A program made the position numbers and the translations under genes. The notes under the pieces were generated by a model that was not told the origin of the DNA, did no database searches, and worked only from the letters and a program-made list of their open reading frames with translations. A stretch of DNA of 64,000 nucleotides, from positions 912,382-976,381 of the forward strand of contig NZ_SRUZ01000001.1 in the NCBI RefSeq assembly GCF_004791165.1, written 5' to 3'. Below are positions 18,031-26,946 of this stretch, piece after piece (positions within the stretch are counted from its first letter, which is position 1; each line of letters opens with the position of its first letter). Source of the stretch: Mesorhizobium sp. M8A.F.Ca.ET.218.01.1.1 (GTDB lineage: Bacteria > Pseudomonadota > Alphaproteobacteria > Rhizobiales > Rhizobiaceae).

Positions 18031-18924
18031 ATGACGGACGTCGCCGCCACCGCCGAAATGCAGGCCGCACTCTTGTCGCGCGCGCTGCCCTATATGCAGC
18101 GCTACGAGCACAAGACGGTCGTGGTGAAATATGGCGGCCATGCCATGGGCGACATCGAGCTCGGCAAGGCCTTCGCCCGCGACATCGCGCTGTTGAAGCA
18201 GTCCGGCGTCAATCCGATCGTCGTCCATGGCGGCGGCCCGCAGATCGGCGCCATGCTGAACAAGATGGGGATCGAATCCAAGTTCGAGGGCGGCCTGCGC
18301 GTCACCGACCAGAAGACGGTCGAGATCGTCGAGATGGTGCTGGCCGGATCGATCAACAAGGAGATCGTCGCACTGATCAACGCCGAGGGCGAATGGGCGA
18401 TCGGCCTGTGCGGCAAGGACGGCAACATGGTGTTCGCCGAAAAGGCGCGCAAGACCATGATCGACCCCGATTCCAACATCGAGCGCGTGCTCGATCTCGG
18501 TTTCGTCGGCGAGCCGGTCGAGGTCGACCGCACGCTGCTCGACCTGCTGGCACGCTCCGAAATGATCCCCGTTCTGGCGCCGGTGGCGCCCGGCCGTGAC
18601 GGTCACACCTACAACATCAACGCCGACACTTTCGCAGGCGCCATCGCCGGCGCCTGCAAGGCCTCGCGCCTCCTGTTCCTGACCGACGTGCCGGGCGTGC
18701 TCGACAAGAACAAGAAGCTGATCGACGAGCTGACGGTCACCGAGGCGAAGGCGCTGATCAAGGACGGCACGGTCTCGGGCGGCATGATCCCCAAGGTCGA
18801 GACCTGCATCGAGGCGATCGAGCGCGGCGTCGAGGGCGTCGTCATCCTCAATGGCAAGACGCCGCATTCGGTGCTGCTCGAACTCTTCACCGAACACGGC
18901 GCCGGTACACTGATCGTGCCTTGA
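18031..18924 (+). CDS. argB: Acetylglutamate kinase
   Basis: A 297-residue kinase of the amino-acid kinase family, phosphorylating N-acetylglutamate in the second step of arginine synthesis. Motifs: KYGGHAMGD near the N-terminus (phosphate binding), VHGGGPQIG, and [19 protein letters not shown] at the C-terminus. An N-terminal helix of about 20 residues before VVVKYGG is the kind seen in arginine-sensitive hexameric enzymes. ATG 18031 follows AGGG and gives the length usual for the family; upstream ATGs lie in the palindromic repeat. Confidence 0.97.
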   Translation: MTDVAATAEMQAALLSRALPYMQRYEHKTVVVKYGGHAMGDIELGKAFARDIALLKQSGVNPIVVHGGGPQIGAMLNKMGIESKFEGGLRVTDQKTVEIVEMVLAGSINKEIVALINAEGEWAIGLCGKDGNMVFAEKARKTMIDPDSNIERVLDLGFVGEPVEVDRTLLDLLARSEMIPVLAPVAPGRDGHTYNINADTFAGAIAGACKASRLLFLTDVPGVLDKNKKLIDELTVTEAKALIKDGTVSGGMIPKVETCIEAIERGVEGVVILNGKTPHSVLLELFTEHGAGTLIVP

Positions 18925-18951
18925 CATTTTGCGCTTCGGAGCCCGGCATCC

Positions 18952-19410
18952 TCAGTCCGGCAGAGCGGCGACGGCCACGATCTCGATGACGAGATCGGAT
19001 TGCGCGAGCGCGGCGACCCCGATCACTTCCGAGGGCGGCGGATTGTTGTAGCTGCAGTGCTTCGGGCAGTGCTCGGCGAAGAATTCGTCCATCACGTCCA
19101 GCCGGAAATTTGGGGAGCTCAGCGCGCCTCCGTCGGGAAACGGCCCTTTGACGTACTGGGTGATCTTGACGAGATATTCGAGCGAGCTGCCGAGCTCCTC
19201 CAGATCCGATTTGATGTTCGTCAGAATGGAACGCCATTGCGTCGCCGCGTCGCCGACGGCGCCCCCCTTGCCGCTCGACGGGTCATAATTCTCGGCCGTG
19301 CCTGTATTGCCGGCAAGGAAGACATACCCCTTGGCTCCGGTCACGACGGTGCCTTTCCCCCAAGGCATAGGCCGGCCACCTTTCATCTTCTTATGCGTGA
19401 CAAGTTTCAT
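18952..19410 (-). CDS. RidA/YjgF-YER057c-UK114 family protein
   Basis: A 152-residue RidA-family protein; family members deaminate reactive enamine/imine intermediates or act in specific catabolic paths. Visible: KGYVFLAGNTGTAE, ATQWRSILTNIKSDLEELGSSLEYLVKITQYV and PPPSEVIGVAALAQSDLVIEIVAVAAL. The family Arg at the EIxAVA-preceding loop is not in its standard place (classic RidA has R-S-C-V), so deaminase activity is doubtful. The ATG at 19410 has GGAGGAAG just upstream. It follows the BchE-like gene by 77 bases on the same strand and is probably cotranscribed. Confidence 0.87.
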   Translation of the reverse strand: MKLVTHKKMKGGRPMPWGKGTVVTGAKGYVFLAGNTGTAENYDPSSGKGGAVGDAATQWRSILTNIKSDLEELGSSLEYLVKITQYVKGPFPDGGALSSPNFRLDVMDEFFAEHCPKHCSYNNPPPSEVIGVAALAQSDLVIEIVAVAALPD

Positions 19411-19487
19411 CGCTTCCTCCTGCTGGCCACCATCATCCGATCGCCAGAAATTAGCGCGAGGTCCGCTGGCGGCCAGGGCGAGACGGG

Positions 19488-21056
19488 TCAGGCCGGCGGC
19501 GGTGAGACGCCAAAGGCATGCTGCTCGGCGGCAGGCGCCGTTACTGGTCTCTTCGCCGGGCGCTGAAAGGTCATCGACTCTTCCTCCGCATCCTGCGGCG
19601 CGCCCCAGAATTCGGCGAGCGTCGGGCCGCCTTTCACCCGGTTGTCGGTCACCAGGAAACCCCACACTTCGCGGAACCAGACGCGGCGGCCCATTTTGGT
19701 GTACCAGCGCATCGAATGCCGCTGCTCGGGATCCGGGTGGAACAGGATGCGCGCCAGCGCCTTCGGCCGCGACTGCACGGCGAGTTCGATCAGCTTGACC
19801 GAGAAGAACAGCATCCATGGCTTGAGCCGCGTCATGTGCAGCACCTGGTGTTTGTAGTCCCACAGGCGGGCGTCCTTCTGGATGACCCTGCGATCCCGCG
19901 CGATGCGGAAGAACGGCGTCCACCGATGCGGCGTCACATAGAGCGCCTGGATCTGGTCCGGGTCATAGGCGATGAGCTGGCGGAAACCACGCCAGAGATC
20001 ACGAAAACCTTCATCCTCGAAACCGGGCACCCAGGTCGCCATCGACAGGATGCCGTGCTTTCGCAGCAGCCGTATCGCCTCGCGGTCGGACGAGGTGCTG
20101 CCGCCCTTGCGGATCAGTCGCAGCGTCTGCTCGTCGGTGTTTTCCATGCCGAGCAGCCAGCGGATAACACCGGCCTTGCGGTAGAGGTGCAGCATGTCAG
20201 CGTCGCGCACGATATCGTCGGCGCGTGTCGAGCCGACGATCAGCACCGGCACGTTCTCGGCGATCATCGCATCCAGGAAAGCGCGCCAGGCCTTCTTCGA
20301 GACGGTCGGGTTCTCGTCGGCGAGGTTGATCAGCTCGACGCCGTGCTCGCGGTGTAGCCAGGCGATCTCCTGCGCGAATTTCTTGGGATCGCGATGCCGC
20401 CAACGGGTCCAGAAGCCGCGCTGGCCGCAATAATTGCACAGATGCGGGCAGCCGCGCGAAAACTGCATGACCACCGCGCGCTTGCCGCCCCAGTAACTGT
20501 ATCTGCTGACGTCAATCAGTTCCCAGCCGACGCGGTAGGCGTCGAGGTCGGCGATGGTCATCGCCGCCTGGGTGGCGAAGGGCCGGCGCAGATCGTCGCG
20601 ATAGGCGATGCCGGCGACGCTTGCCGGCGGCTGGCGCATTTCCACCGCCTCGACCAGCGCCACCACGGTCGCCTCGCCCTCGCCGCGCACGATGAAGTCG
20701 AAAACGTCCGTTTCGGCCAGGATGTCGCGCCAGTGGTAGGTCGGGAAGACACCGCCATAGATGACGATCGTCGCCGGTTCGCGCGCCTTGATCATCGCGG
20801 CGATCAACAAGGCGGTCGGATGCGCAGAAGTGGATCCGGAATGGCCGATCAGGACGAAGTCGGGACAGTCCTTCAGGGCTTCCGCGACGACCGAGGCGAG
20901 CGGCATCGGCCCGAACTCGGCATCGACGAGCCGCACGTCGTGGCCGGCGTCGACCAGCGGGCCGCCGATGGCCAGCAGGCCGAGTGGCGGCAGGTGATCG
21001 TCGGGCACGCGGCTGCCGATGGCGGTGTGCGGCGGATTGATCAGGACGATTTTCAT
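19488..21056 (-). CDS. BchE-like cobalamin-binding radical SAM protein
   Basis: 522 residues: an N-terminal B12-binding-type domain (INPPH, LGLLAIGGPLVDAGHDVRLVDAEF, HSGSTSAHP) without the classic DxHxxG, then a radical SAM core with the 4Fe-4S motif CPHLCNYCGQRG (Cys203, Cys207, Cys210). The stretch around FWTRWRHRDPKKFA and NLADENPTV closely recalls BchE, the anaerobic Mg-protoporphyrin monomethyl ester cyclase of purple bacteria; it is somewhat shorter than typical BchE. No photosynthesis gene is nearby, so the true substrate is probably different or the gene is a remnant paralogue. A RidA-type gene follows in the same operon. Confidence 0.82.
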   Translation of the reverse strand: MKIVLINPPHTAIGSRVPDDHLPPLGLLAIGGPLVDAGHDVRLVDAEFGPMPLASVVAEALKDCPDFVLIGHSGSTSAHPTALLIAAMIKAREPATIVIYGGVFPTYHWRDILAETDVFDFIVRGEGEATVVALVEAVEMRQPPASVAGIAYRDDLRRPFATQAAMTIADLDAYRVGWELIDVSRYSYWGGKRAVVMQFSRGCPHLCNYCGQRGFWTRWRHRDPKKFAQEIAWLHREHGVELINLADENPTVSKKAWRAFLDAMIAENVPVLIVGSTRADDIVRDADMLHLYRKAGVIRWLLGMENTDEQTLRLIRKGGSTSSDREAIRLLRKHGILSMATWVPGFEDEGFRDLWRGFRQLIAYDPDQIQALYVTPHRWTPFFRIARDRRVIQKDARLWDYKHQVLHMTRLKPWMLFFSVKLIELAVQSRPKALARILFHPDPEQRHSMRWYTKMGRRVWFREVWGFLVTDNRVKGGPTLAEFWGAPQDAEEESMTFQRPAKRPVTAPAAEQHAFGVSPPPA

Positions 21057-21164
21057 AGCGGACCTCCAGGACGTTGGTCCGCATGCTGGCCGGCGATCGT
21101 GCCGCCCGGTTGGCCCGTTTCAGCAGTTTGCTCGCAGCTTTTCCGCAGAAACGAGTGAGCGCTG

Positions 21165-21647
21165 TCAGCGCCTGAGATGCGCGAGCGGCACGTGGCCGGG
21201 TCCCTTGATGTTCTGCAGCACCAGCTGGGTGTGGACGTCGCGCACGCCCTCGAGCCGCATCAGCCGATGCATTACGAAGGCGTTGAGTTCGTCGACCGAT
21301 GGCACCATGACATGCAGCAGGAAATCGTGGTCGCCGGTCATCGTCCAGCACGACGACACCTCGTCCATACGCTGGACAGCGGCAATGAAGCTCTCGGGCG
21401 AGCCGTCGCTGTGGCTGACCAGGCGCACCTGGATGAACACCTCGACCATCAGGCCGACCGCGCGGCGGCTGATCACGGCGGCAAATCCCTTGATGATGCC
21501 GGCTTCCTGCAGCGCTTCGAAGCGCCGCGCGCAGGGCGTGGTGGAGAGGCCGATCTCCTGCGCCAGCTCCGAGACAGGTTTGCGCCCGTCGCGTTGCAGG
21601 ACATCGAGCATCCTGATCTCGAAATCATCGAACTGAGGCATTTTCAC
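21165..21647 (-). CDS. Lrp/AsnC-family regulator divergent from phhA
   Basis: 160 residues with an N-terminal HTH (DFEIRMLDVLQRDGRKPVSELAQEIGLSTTPCARRFEALQEAGIIKGFAAVI) and a C-terminal RAM ligand-binding domain (VEVFIQVRLVSH...MTGDHDFLLHVMVPSVDELNAFVMHRLMRLEGVRDVHTQLVLQNIK). Divergent from phenylalanine 4-monooxygenase with a 134-base gap, so it is a likely local activator of phhA responding to an aromatic amino acid, as PhhR-type or Lrp-type controls do elsewhere. GGAGAG precedes the ATG. Confidence 0.93.
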   Translation of the reverse strand: MKMPQFDDFEIRMLDVLQRDGRKPVSELAQEIGLSTTPCARRFEALQEAGIIKGFAAVISRRAVGLMVEVFIQVRLVSHSDGSPESFIAAVQRMDEVSSCWTMTGDHDFLLHVMVPSVDELNAFVMHRLMRLEGVRDVHTQLVLQNIKGPGHVPLAHLRR

Positions 21648-21781
21648 TCTCCTTGTGTCGATTTTGAGTGAATGTTATCTCGAATATGCCGCTCCATCTA
21701 CGATCAAAACCAATTTGCCTCGGTAAGTCGGGCTACACTTTCGGCACCGCAGCCATCGATGCTTTGCGAGGGAGAAGACAT

Positions 21782-22618
21782 ATGACGACGATGAGCGTTG
21801 CCGAATATGCCCGCGACTGCGCGGCGCAAGGGTTGCGCGGCGACTATTCGGTCTGCCGCGCCGATTTCACCGTGGCACAGGGCTATGACTACAGCGCCGA
21901 GGAGCAGGCGGTGTGGCGCACGCTGTGCGACCGCCAGACCAGGCTGACGCGCAAGCTCGCCCACCATTCCTATCTCGACGGCGTGGAGAAGCTCGGCCTG
22001 CTCGACGCCATTCCCGATTTCGCCGACGTCAGCGCCAGGCTGCGCAAGCTGACCGGCTGGGAGATCGTCGCCGTGCCCGGCCTCATTCCGGCGGCCCCGT
22101 TCTTCGATCACCTCGCCAATCGCCGCTTCCCGGTCACCAACTGGCTGCGCACCAGGCAGGAACTCGATTACATCGTCGAGCCGGACATGTTCCATGATTT
22201 CTTCGGCCATGTGCCGGTGCTGTCGCAGCCGGTGTTCGCCGATTTCATGCAGATGTATGGCAGGAAGGCCGGCGACATCATCGCGCTCGGCGGCGACGAG
22301 ATGATCACCCGGCTCTACTGGTACACGGCCGAGTATGGCCTGATGCGGGAAGCCGGCCAGCCGCTGAAAGCCTTCGGCGCCGGGCTGATGTCGTCGTTCA
22401 CCGAATTGCAATTCGCGGTGGAGGGCAAGGACGCCCACCATGTGCCGTTCGACCTGGAAACGGTGATGCGCACCGGCTACGAGATCGACAAGTTCCAGCG
22501 CGCCTATTTCGTGCTGCCGTCCTTCGACGCCTTGCGCGACGCCTTCCAGAGCGCGGATTTCGAGGCGATCGTCGCACGCCGCAAGAGTCAGCCGGCGCTC
22601 GACCCGGCGACGGTCTAG
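21782..22618 (+). CDS. phhA: Phenylalanine 4-monooxygenase
   Basis: A 278-residue pterin- and iron-dependent enzyme converting phenylalanine to tyrosine. The 2-His-1-Glu iron site is His138 and His143 (FHDFFGHVP) and Glu184 (YWYTAEYGL). It is the short bacterial form without a regulatory ACT domain. ATG 21782 follows GAGGGAGA by a proper distance; a longer in-frame start at 21668 adds a non-conserved stretch. The partner pterin-carbinolamine dehydratase (phhB) is not next to it. An Lrp-type regulator is divergent. Confidence 0.96.
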   Translation: MTTMSVAEYARDCAAQGLRGDYSVCRADFTVAQGYDYSAEEQAVWRTLCDRQTRLTRKLAHHSYLDGVEKLGLLDAIPDFADVSARLRKLTGWEIVAVPGLIPAAPFFDHLANRRFPVTNWLRTRQELDYIVEPDMFHDFFGHVPVLSQPVFADFMQMYGRKAGDIIALGGDEMITRLYWYTAEYGLMREAGQPLKAFGAGLMSSFTELQFAVEGKDAHHVPFDLETVMRTGYEIDKFQRAYFVLPSFDALRDAFQSADFEAIVARRKSQPALDPATV

Positions 22619-22621
22619 TCC

Positions 22622-22698
22622 GTTTCGGTTTTGGGAATACGACATAAAAACAAAGACCTAAAGCGCGTCGCATGACTCCGTTTCGACGCGACGCGCTT
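22622..22698. repeat. Rhizobial intergenic palindromic repeat after phhA
   Basis: Begins right after the phhA stop; a TAAAAACAAA linker is followed by a hairpin with perfect 11-bp arms (22661-22671 and 22688-22698, AAGCGCGTCGC). Same layout as 12776-12878, with a different hairpin sequence. It may end phhA and VOC transcripts. Confidence 0.65.
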
Positions 22699-22720
22699 CA
22701 GACGCTTTGATCCCGGCAGG

Positions 22721-23125
22721 CTATTGCAGGGCGGCGGGGTTCATCCACATGAACTCCCAGACGTTGCCGTCGGGGTCTTCGATGTGGCGGTTGAACATGA
22801 AGCCGAGATCCTGCGCTGGATTGGGATCAGCGCGTCCGCCTGCCGCCACGCCCTTCTCGATCATGGCGTTGACGTCGTCCTTGCTGTCGGCGGTGAGCGC
22901 GATCAGCATCTGGCTTTCACGCCTGGGGTCGCCGATCTGCCGCTCGGTGAACTGGCTGTAGTACTGATGCGAAAGCAACATGACGCCAATGGAGTCCGAG
23001 AACATGATCGAGCTGGCCTGGTCGCTCGAGAACTGCGGATTGAGCGTGCCCCCGATCGCGAGATAAAAATTGGTGGCTGCCTGCAGATCGCGCACCGGCA
23101 GATTTATGAAGATCATCTTGGTCAT
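22721..23125 (-). CDS. VOC-family (glyoxalase-like) protein
   Basis: A 134-residue vicinal-oxygen-chelate fold protein: MIFINLPVRDLQAATNFYLAIGGTLNPQFSSDQASSIMFSD at the start and FMFNRHIEDPDGNVWEFMWMNP at the end, the latter carrying the metal-ligand Glu of the fold. This type resembles the uncharacterised PhnB/lactoylglutathione-lyase-like group rather than glyoxalase I. It is divergent from a TetR regulator, with two matched palindromes between, so it is probably induced by some small reactive molecule. Confidence 0.87.
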   Translation of the reverse strand: MTKMIFINLPVRDLQAATNFYLAIGGTLNPQFSSDQASSIMFSDSIGVMLLSHQYYSQFTERQIGDPRRESQMLIALTADSKDDVNAMIEKGVAAGGRADPNPAQDLGFMFNRHIEDPDGNVWEFMWMNPAALQ

Positions 23126-23152
23126 CGGTCTAAAGCCTCGCCTTCGTTGACA

Positions 23153-23173
23153 GGTACTAGTCAGTCCAGTACC
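23153..23173. promoter_or_regulatory. TetR operator O1 (VOC/TetR pair)
   Basis: GGTACT-N9-AGTACC, a perfect dyad with 6-bp arms, 27 bases upstream of the VOC start. It shares its GGTAC half-sites with the second site at 23198. Confidence 0.7.
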
Positions 23174-23197
23174 GTTTGACGACTATCACGAGAGAAC

Positions 23198-23213
23198 GGT
23201 ACCGTCTAGTACC
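23198..23213. promoter_or_regulatory. TetR operator O2 (VOC/TetR pair)
   Basis: GGTACCGTCTAGTACC: GGTAC half-sites in inverted order with a shorter spacer than O1, 15 bases before the TetR start codon. Confidence 0.7.
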
Positions 23214-23228
23214 GGTCAAAGGGGTGCC

Positions 23229-23861
23229 ATGGAAATCAAGGGGGAGACCAGATCGGCACGCAAGGATCGTGAAATCATCCAGGCGGCCACGGCGGCGTTC
23301 ATCGCCAAGGGCTATGATGGAACCAGCATGGAGGAAATCGCCACCAGGGCGGGAGCTTCCAAGCAGACCGTGTACAAGCATTTCACCGACAAGGAGACAC
23401 TTTTCGGTGAAGTCGTTCTATCAACCGCTGGCCAGGTCAACGACATCATCGAGTCCGTGACGACACTGCTTTCCGAGGCGAAATTCATGGAGGGCGGCCT
23501 GCAGCAGCTTGCTCGGTGCTTGATAACGATGCTCATGGACGACGAGTTGTTGAAGCTGCGCCGCCTGATCATCGCCAACGCGGATCGAATGCCGCAGCTT
23601 GGCCGCGGCTGGTACGAAAAAGGCTTTGAGCGCATGCTTGCCTCGACGGCGTCCTGCTTTCAAAAGCTCACCGATCGGGGGCTGATGCAAACCAGTGATC
23701 CCCGTCTGGCGGCCAGCCATCTTTTTGGGATGATCCTTTGGATCCCCATGAATGAAGCCATGTTCACGGGGAGCAACCCGCGTTCCAAAGCCGAACTTGA
23801 ACGGCACGCGGATGCCTCGGTCGAGGCGTTTCTTGTCGCCTATGGGGTCCAACCGAAATAG
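23229..23861 (+). CDS. TetR-family repressor of the VOC gene
   Basis: 210 residues. The N-terminal HTH is DREIIQAATAAFIAKGYDGTSMEEIATRAGASKQTVYKHFTDKETLFGEVV. The C-terminal domain resembles the AefR-like TetR_C group (LRRLIIANADRMPQLGRGWYEKGFERML). It is divergent from the VOC gene, with both operators in the 103-base gap, which predicts that it represses both genes. AAAGGGG lies 5 bases upstream of the ATG. Confidence 0.93.
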   Translation: MEIKGETRSARKDREIIQAATAAFIAKGYDGTSMEEIATRAGASKQTVYKHFTDKETLFGEVVLSTAGQVNDIIESVTTLLSEAKFMEGGLQQLARCLITMLMDDELLKLRRLIIANADRMPQLGRGWYEKGFERMLASTASCFQKLTDRGLMQTSDPRLAASHLFGMILWIPMNEAMFTGSNPRSKAELERHADASVEAFLVAYGVQPK

Positions 23862-23939
23862 CCCCGTTGCCCGCCGACGCTTGCGGCAACGCCAGCGTTG
23901 TCCCGGCCGCCGGGAGGTCCGCAATCCCGCCGCCACGTC

Positions 23940-24386
23940 CTACAAGGCGTAGATGGTCCGATTGAACTTCGTCTCCATCACCACATGGGAAGCGGTTTTG
24001 ACGACGCCGCTGATTTCATTCACGGCATTCACCTCCCGGTTCAGCTTCTCGAGCGTCTCGGCGGCAAGGTGGATGATCAGGTCCCACTCGCCGGTGATGG
24101 CGTAGACCGCCTGGATCGAAGGCATCGCCTTGATCTTTCTGGAGACGTCCGGATAGCTCTTGTTGTTCAGGGCGGCGAGCGTGAAACAGTGGACGGCGTT
24201 CTGGGCCACCTCCTTGGTCAGCCGCACGCTATAGCCTTCGATAATGCCGCCGGCCTCCAGCTTCTGGATCCGCTCCTGCAGCGCTGTCCGCGATACGCCG
24301 AGCTGACGTGCCAGTGACGCGACCGGCTCACGCGCATTCTTCTGCATCAGCGCGAGCAGCTGACGATCCTTCTCGGTCAATTCCAC
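23940..24386 (-). CDS. Lrp/AsnC-family regulator
   Basis: 148 residues: HTH at LTEKDRQLLALMQKNAREPVASLARQLGVSRTALQERIQKLEAGGIIEGYSV, RAM domain at AVHCFTLAALNNKSYPDVSRKIKAMPSIQAVYAITGEWDLIIHLAAETLEKLNREVNAV. GTG 24386 is chosen as start because AGAGGA lies 7 bases upstream; the open frame continues much further, but the added sequence is not Lrp-like. It is divergent from an amino-acid uptake and oxidation operon and probably regulates it. Confidence 0.9.
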   Translation of the reverse strand: MELTEKDRQLLALMQKNAREPVASLARQLGVSRTALQERIQKLEAGGIIEGYSVRLTKEVAQNAVHCFTLAALNNKSYPDVSRKIKAMPSIQAVYAITGEWDLIIHLAAETLEKLNREVNAVNEISGVVKTASHVVMETKFNRTIYAL

Positions 24387-24737
24387 AAACAAATCCTCTC
24401 GCTCGATCCGCGCTGTAACCGCCGCGATCCTATCGGCTGAACCGCCCCCGCGACAATCCGGAAGACCGGCCTTAGCGAACGGAACAAGGCGAACATATCC
24501 GGCACTTTGCCGTCTCAAGGCACGCAATGACTGCGCGATCGCCATTATCCCGCATTTCGCCGGGTGGAACCCTTCTTTTTGCGACCTGACTGTCTGGGGT
24601 CACAAACGCCGGTCCATCAGGGGGAACGAGCTTCGGCTGTGGTGGGCACAAACCGATCCGCGTTGAACCTGTGGCCGAAAGCGCTGAGGTCCGACGTTAC
24701 GCATCCTATCAGTTTCAACCACAAGGGAGGGATAACT
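24387..24737. promoter_or_regulatory. Gene-free 351-base divergent promoter region
   Basis: Between the Lrp gene and the substrate-binding-protein operon. I see no gene with ribosome site and no clear palindrome. It must hold both promoters; Lrp-type sites are degenerate and cannot be placed by eye. Confidence 0.5.
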
Positions 24738-25565
24738 TTGAAAAAGCTGCTCGATTTAGCCGTTCTTGCCGCCGCGACATTCGCGATCACAACGGCGGCC
24801 ATGGCCGGGGAAACCCTGGACCGCGTCACGTCGAAAAAGGCGATGGTCATCGCCACCAACGCGGCCTGGCCACCGCAGAGCTTTCTCAACGACAGCAACG
24901 AACTCGCCGGCTTCGACATCGATGTCTCGCGCGAGATCGGCAAGCGGCTTGGTGTCGAGGTCTCGTTCGAAACGCCCGACTGGGCGACGCTGACCGGCGG
25001 ACGCTGGCAGGGACGCTACGACCTCGGCGTCGGATCGGTCACGCCGACCAAGGCCCGTTCCAAGGTGATCGACTTTGTCGGCATCTATTATTACAGCCCC
25101 TATGTCTACGTCCTGCACAAGGACAGCGGCGCGAAGTCGGTCGCCGATCTCAACGGCAAGATCATCGGCGTCGAGACGGCCACCACCTCGGAGGATTTCA
25201 TCCGCCGCAAGCTCGAAATCGACGCACCCGGCCTGGCTCCCATCCAATACAAGCTGGAACCGGGCGAGGTCCGCACCTACGCGGATTCCATGCTTCCCTT
25301 CGATGACCTGCGGCTTGGCGACGGCGTGCGCCTGAATGCCGTGATCGCACCGGAGCAGACGGCGCAGAACGCCATCAAGAACGGCTATCCCGTGAAGATC
25401 CTCGAAGGCGAGTACGCCTTCCGCGAGCCGCTCGTCGTCATCGCCGAGAAGAAGGATCCGGAGTGGACCGCGAAGGTCGCGGGCATCATCACCGGGATGA
25501 AGACGGACGGCACGCTCGCCGCGCTGACCACGAAGTGGTACGGCAAGGACTACAGCGCCAAGTAA
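24738..25565 (+). CDS. Amino-acid ABC transporter substrate-binding protein (family 3)
   Basis: A 275-residue periplasmic binding protein. It has a signal peptide (KKLLDLAVLAAATFAITTAAMAG), then a family-3 fold: AMVIATNAAWPPQSFLNDSNELAGFDIDVSREIGKRLGVEVSFETPDWATL and GRYDLGVGSVTPTKARSKVIDFVGIYYYSPYVYVLHKD. TTG 24738 is the start, with GGGAGG 8 bases upstream. It is the first gene of an operon with an FAD oxidoreductase and one permease; a polar or cationic amino acid, or a related amine, is the expected ligand. Confidence 0.92.
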   Translation: MKKLLDLAVLAAATFAITTAAMAGETLDRVTSKKAMVIATNAAWPPQSFLNDSNELAGFDIDVSREIGKRLGVEVSFETPDWATLTGGRWQGRYDLGVGSVTPTKARSKVIDFVGIYYYSPYVYVLHKDSGAKSVADLNGKIIGVETATTSEDFIRRKLEIDAPGLAPIQYKLEPGEVRTYADSMLPFDDLRLGDGVRLNAVIAPEQTAQNAIKNGYPVKILEGEYAFREPLVVIAEKKDPEWTAKVAGIITGMKTDGTLAALTTKWYGKDYSAK

Positions 25566-25617
25566 AGTCATTCCGCCGGCTGCCCCTCGGCAGCCGGCGG
25601 CGTCACCCACCAAATAC

Positions 25618-26946
25618 ATGCCCCTCACCGCAAAGTCGTCGATGGCCTATCCGGATACCTACTACGCCCGCACCCTGGCCGACCGGAAGACGAGGCCTCC
25701 GCTGCAGGGCGAGGCGCAATGTGACGTGGCCGTCGTCGGCGCCGGATTGGCCGGGCTGACGACGGCGCTGCAGCTGGCGCGGGCCGGACTGCATGTCGCC
25801 GTGCTCGAAGCCCAGCTCGTCGGTTTCGGCGCTTCGGGCCGCAATGGCGGTTTCGTCACGCCCGGCTTCGCCACCGGCGGCGACAATATCGCCGCACGTG
25901 TCGGCGGGGAGGCCGCGCGCGACCTGCACCGGCTGTCGATCGAAGGCGTCGAATTCGTGCGCGACACCATCGAGACGCTCGCAATATCGGCCGCCCAGCC
26001 GCGTGCCGGCCTGCTCAGCGTCTTGCGCTACGACGACGGCGATGCGCTGAAGGCCTATGCCGAACAGATGGCCCGCGACCACGGCTATGAACTTCAGTAT
26101 CTCGAGAGAGAAGACGTCCGATCGATGCTGAAGTCCGCTCGCTACCACCAGGGCCTGCGTGACCCGAACGCCTTTCACATCCATCCGCTCAACTATCTGC
26201 GTTGCCTTGCCGACGAGATCGAGCGGCTTGGCGGCGAGATTCATGAAAGCTCCGAAGTCGTGCAGTGCGACCTCTCGGGGCCGCAAAAGATGCTTCGCAC
26301 CAGACAGGGCACGCTTCGGGCGCCCCGGATCGTGCTCGCGACCGGCGGCTATACCGGCCCGGTATTCGGCCAGCTCTACCGGGCGTTCCTGCCCATCGCG
26401 ACCTATGTCATGGTTTCCGAGGCGGCCCCCCGCCTCATCGCGCAAGCGGTCGCCACGACGGACGCCGTCGGCGACAACAGGCGGGCCGGCGACTATTATC
26501 GCCTGGTCGAGAATGGCCGCCGCCTCCTGTGGGGCGGGCGCATCACCACGCGCGCCGCTTCCGCCGACGCGTTGGCGCGCGAATTGCGCCGCGAGATGGT
26601 CGGCACCTACCCGCAGCTTGCCGGCCTCAAGACCGAACTGGCGTGGTCGGGGCTAATGTCCTATGCCCGGCATCTGATGCCCCAGATCGGGGAGATGCAG
26701 CCAGGCGTCTGGTACTGCACCGCTTTCGGCGGCCATGGGCTCAACACCACGGCGATTGCCGGAAAAATTGTCGCCGAGGGCATTCTGGGCGCCTCGGACC
26801 GGTACCGGCAGTTCGCGCCCTTCGGACTGAGCTGGGCCGGCGGCGCCGCCGGCCTGGCCGCCGCGCAGCTTACCTATTGGAAACTGCAGGCGCAGGACTG
26901 GTGGCGGGAACGCAACGCCATCGCCAAGGACAAGGTGACGGCATGA
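25618..26946 (+). CDS. FAD-dependent amine/amino-acid oxidoreductase (DAO family)
   Basis: A 442-residue flavoprotein of the D-amino-acid oxidase / glycine oxidase fold. The FAD dinucleotide motif is VAVVGAGLAGLTTALQLARAGLHVAVLEA, followed by GFGASGRNGGFVTPGF, the pattern of PuuB/OrdL-type gamma-glutamylputrescine or related oxidases. The C-terminal FAD motif is WYCTAFGGHGLNTTAIAGKIVAE. The middle gene of an uptake operon, it likely oxidises the imported compound. Start ATG 25618 is used; an ATG 8 codons later (MAYPDTYYA) is equally family-like. Confidence 0.9.
   Translation: MPLTAKSSMAYPDTYYARTLADRKTRPPLQGEAQCDVAVVGAGLAGLTTALQLARAGLHVAVLEAQLVGFGASGRNGGFVTPGFATGGDNIAARVGGEAARDLHRLSIEGVEFVRDTIETLAISAAQPRAGLLSVLRYDDGDALKAYAEQMARDHGYELQYLEREDVRSMLKSARYHQGLRDPNAFHIHPLNYLRCLADEIERLGGEIHESSEVVQCDLSGPQKMLRTRQGTLRAPRIVLATGGYTGPVFGQLYRAFLPIATYVMVSEAAPRLIAQAVATTDAVGDNRRAGDYYRLVENGRRLLWGGRITTRAASADALARELRREMVGTYPQLAGLKTELAWSGLMSYARHLMPQIGEMQPGVWYCTAFGGHGLNTTAIAGKIVAEGILGASDRYRQFAPFGLSWAGGAAGLAAAQLTYWKLQAQDWWRERNAIAKDKVTA

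Noticed and set aside
19411..19923. A 170-residue N-terminal extension of the RidA-like gene
   Set aside because: The extension overlaps the BchE-like gene on the same strand in a different frame, and the RidA fold starts at ATG 19410 with its own GGAGGAAG site.
19488..21056. Presence of a photosynthesis gene cluster
   Set aside because: Only one BchE-like gene is seen and the neighbours belong to amino-acid metabolism.
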